Shown here piece by piece: positions 62,534-64,000 of a DNA stretch of 64,000 nucleotides; the first letter of the stretch is position 1, and each line of letters starts with the position of its first letter. The notes under the pieces were generated by a model that was given only the letters and a program-made list of their open reading frames with translations, ran no database searches and was not told where the DNA came from. Location of the stretch: NCBI RefSeq assembly GCF_030295765.1, contig NZ_AP027292.1, forward strand, positions 62,001 through 126,000, read 5' to 3'. Position numbers and translations under genes: made by a program. This stretch comes from Neptuniibacter halophilus (lineage in GTDB: Bacteria; Pseudomonadota; Gammaproteobacteria; Pseudomonadales; Balneatricaceae).

Positions 62534-63718
62534 TTAAACCACCTGCCCCGCGGCAAACCCTGAGGCCCAGGCCCACTGGAAGTTGTGGCCGCCCAGATGG
62601 CCGGTGACATCGAGGCATTCACCGATAAAGTAGAGGCCGGGGGCTTTTTTCGCTTCCATGGTTTTCTGGTTGATCTCGTTGGTGTCGATACCGCCCAGCG
62701 TGACTTCCGCAGTGCGGTAGCCTTCGGTGCCGGAGGGTTTGATTTTCCACTGGCGGAACGCCTGTTCGACCTGTTCCAGATCTTTGTTGGAGAGGCTGCC
62801 CATAACCCCTGCCAGAGCGAACATCTGGCAGAGTATCTGCGCCATGCGCTTACTCATCTGCTGTGCCATCACATTCACCAGCTCCGCTTTAGGCCGGGCT
62901 TCACGCTGCTCTTTCAGCCAGGTGAGCAGATCAAATTCGGGGAACAGATCCAGCGTGACTTCGCCACCGGGTTGCCAGTAGGAGGAGATCTGCAGGATCG
63001 CGGGGCCGCTGAGGCCGCGATGGGTAAACAGCATATTTTCTACAAAGCGGGTCTTACCGATGCTGGCGGCAATTTTATGCGATACTCCCGACAGCTCCTT
63101 CAACAGCTCTTTCTCTTTCGGCTGCAGGGTAAAAGGCACCAGCGCTGCGCTGCAGGGCAGCACTTCAAGGCCATACTGCTGAGCAATGTCGTAAGCAAAA
63201 GGAGTCGCACCGCCATTGGGTATGGAGAGACCGCCGCTGGCAATCACCACTGAAGATGCAGCAATTTCGCCATCGCTGCTCTGTAACCGGTAGCCCTGCT
63301 CACAGGGCACAATGGCAGACACTGAAACGCCGGTGCGGATCTCATTGCCGGCCCATTCCGATTCGGTGAGAAGTAGTTGCAAAATCTCTTTGCTGCTCTC
63401 ATTGCAGAACAGTTGGCCAAGCGTTTTCTCGTGGTATTCCACCCCGTGACGTTCGACCAGTTCGATAAAGTCCTGCGCACTGTAGCGGCTGAGAGCTGAT
63501 TTGCAGAAATGCGGGTTAGCAGAGAGAAAGTTAGCCGGGCCGTTATGAATATTGGTGAAGTTACAGCGCCCGCCGCCGGACATCAGAATCTTCCGGCCCA
63601 CCTTTGCAGTATGTTCCAGCACCAGCACCGAACGCCCCCGGTAACCGGCTGTTGCAGCGCACATCAGCCCTGAGGCTCCGGCACCGATAATCACCACATC
63701 ATACTGCAACACGCGCAC
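62534..63718 (-). CDS. HI0933/YhiN-family FAD/NAD(P) flavoprotein
   Basis: A 394-residue flavoprotein. The N-terminal YDVVIIGAGASGLMCAATAG binds FAD, and GRKILMSGGGRCNFTN is the diagnostic motif of the HI0933 (YhiN, BaiN-related) family. MLFTHRGLSGPAILQIS and the C-terminal GLYFIGECLDVTGHLGGHNFQWAWASG are also characteristic. The family's physiological role is poorly defined; a dihydrouridine- or steroid-related role has been suggested for some members. It stands alone, 53 bases downstream of the CDGSH gene on the same strand. Confidence 0.9.
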   Translation of the reverse strand: MRVLQYDVVIIGAGASGLMCAATAGYRGRSVLVLEHTAKVGRKILMSGGGRCNFTNIHNGPANFLSANPHFCKSALSRYSAQDFIELVERHGVEYHEKTLGQLFCNESSKEILQLLLTESEWAGNEIRTGVSVSAIVPCEQGYRLQSSDGEIAASSVVIASGGLSIPNGGATPFAYDIAQQYGLEVLPCSAALVPFTLQPKEKELLKELSGVSHKIAASIGKTRFVENMLFTHRGLSGPAILQISSYWQPGGEVTLDLFPEFDLLTWLKEQREARPKAELVNVMAQQMSKRMAQILCQMFALAGVMGSLSNKDLEQVEQAFRQWKIKPSGTEGYRTAEVTLGGIDTNEINQKTMEAKKAPGLYFIGECLDVTGHLGGHNFQWAWASGFAAGQVV

Positions 63719-63771
63719 TCTCCGCTGATTTTGAAAGCGCGCTATCTTACCATAGCCCTGATCGCCCGGTG

Positions 63772-64000
63772 TCAGTTTTTATGGGAGCCATCGCACAGTG
63801 GCGGCGTGCCGGACTGCTTACACATGCAGAGCCAGACATCACCATCTTTTTCGGCGGTGAACACCACCGGATCGATGCCGGTACCCTGATGTGAACCATC
63901 ACAAAACGGCTGTGAAGCAGAGCGCCCGCAGGCACACCACGCGTAGGTCTGGCCCTCTTCCAGATGAACTTTGGCCGGCGCATCCCCTGCCCGGTGTACC
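63772..64000 (-). CDS. CDGSH iron-sulfur domain protein with two CDGSH motifs (5' truncated by window edge)
   Basis: The minus-strand frame runs from the right edge to a TGA at 63772-63774; 76 codons including the stop are visible. It contains two complete CDGSH motifs: CACGRSASQPFCDGSH and CMCKQSGTPPLCDGSH. Each fits C-x-C-x2-(S/T)-x3-P-x-C-D-G-S-H, the three-Cys one-His ligand set of a [2Fe-2S] cluster. The protein ends two residues after the second motif. Tandem-motif bacterial members are small (about 80-100 residues), so little is missing. The role is probably redox or cluster transfer. It is upstream of, and may be cotranscribed with, the HI0933-family gene. Confidence 0.9.
   Translation of the reverse strand, partial: VHRAGDAPAKVHLEEGQTYAWCACGRSASQPFCDGSHQGTGIDPVVFTAEKDGDVWLCMCKQSGTPPLCDGSHKN

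Noticed and set aside
1..64000. tRNA, rRNA, CRISPR, prophage or insertion sequence
   Set aside because: None was recognised when reading both strands; no transposase, integrase or repeat-spacer pattern is visible.

Overview
The window is a 64 kb chromosomal segment of a Gram-negative gammaproteobacterium, probably a marine member of the Oceanospirillales (Marinobacterium, Neptunomonas or Amphritea-like). This placement is inferred from the gene families: TRAP and RND transporters, periplasmic binding proteins, a YejABEF-type importer, purEK, a RimB/RimK pair, many LysR regulators and Tat/lipoprotein signals. No 16S or other decisive marker is present. No rRNA, tRNA, CRISPR array, phage or intact insertion sequence was found. 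Most genes are complete. One is cut at each edge: a polysaccharide-deacetylase-like protein on the left and a double-CDGSH iron-sulfur protein on the right.

Layout. 1-3.5 kb: envelope polysaccharide genes (deacetylase-like, two GT4 glycosyltransferases, a histidine phosphatase), tightly coupled. 3.6-9.6 kb: a complete Yej-type peptide ABC importer in the order ATPase, binding protein, permease, permease. 9.7-12.5 kb: a periplasmic solute-binding protein abutting a membrane GGDEF/EAL protein with a degenerate GGDEF and an intact EAL. 12.5-17.4 kb: a DUF6498 membrane protein, a LysR regulator divergent from a GST/NTF2-like/tautomerase operon, and a TSUP permease. 17.4-24.2 kb: TolC and an OmpA-like lipoprotein, divergent from an RND adaptor and pump. 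24.4-30.7 kb: a homocysteine methyltransferase, then a molybdenum hydroxylase operon (2Fe-2S subunit, Mo subunit, XdhC, MocA-like) with a divergent AraC regulator. 30.7-34.1 kb: a FadR-type regulator divergent from glutaryl-CoA dehydrogenase and a CoA-transferase, a probable glutarate module. 34.2-37.8 kb: an RpiR regulator, an orphan polyamine-type binding protein and a class C beta-lactamase-fold hydrolase. 37.8-43.7 kb: DUF2238, STAS, purEK, then rimB and a rimK with a C-terminal RCK_C-like extension. 43.8-47.2 kb: TetR with a DMT transporter, and MFS with a divergent LysR. 47.2-58.3 kb: a catabolic and transport locus with a GlxA-type regulator, a LysR regulator, a DHDPS-family lyase, an aldehyde dehydrogenase, a DadA/PuuB-like FAD oxidoreductase, a TRAP transporter and AzlCD. 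58.4-64 kb: a binding protein, a chemoreceptor, a DsbA-fold isomerase, a flavoprotein of the HI0933/YhiN family and the CDGSH protein.

The most informative regulatory observation is in the 47-58 kb locus. A 17-bp LysR-type box (ATAAC-N5-GTTAT core) occurs upstream of the lyase/dehydrogenase operon. It occurs again, with one mismatch and in inverse orientation, upstream of the TRAP operon. In both places its centre lies exactly 55 bp before a good -10 hexamer. This links enzymes and transporter into one predicted regulon and suggests import and oxidative catabolism of an amino-acid-like carboxylate; the 4-hydroxyproline route is the closest textbook fit, but no epimerase is present. Other candidate operators are twin palindromes before the TetR gene, a 21-bp-spaced direct repeat between the molybdenum hydroxylase operon and its AraC regulator, and inverted repeats before the FadR and RpiR-linked genes.
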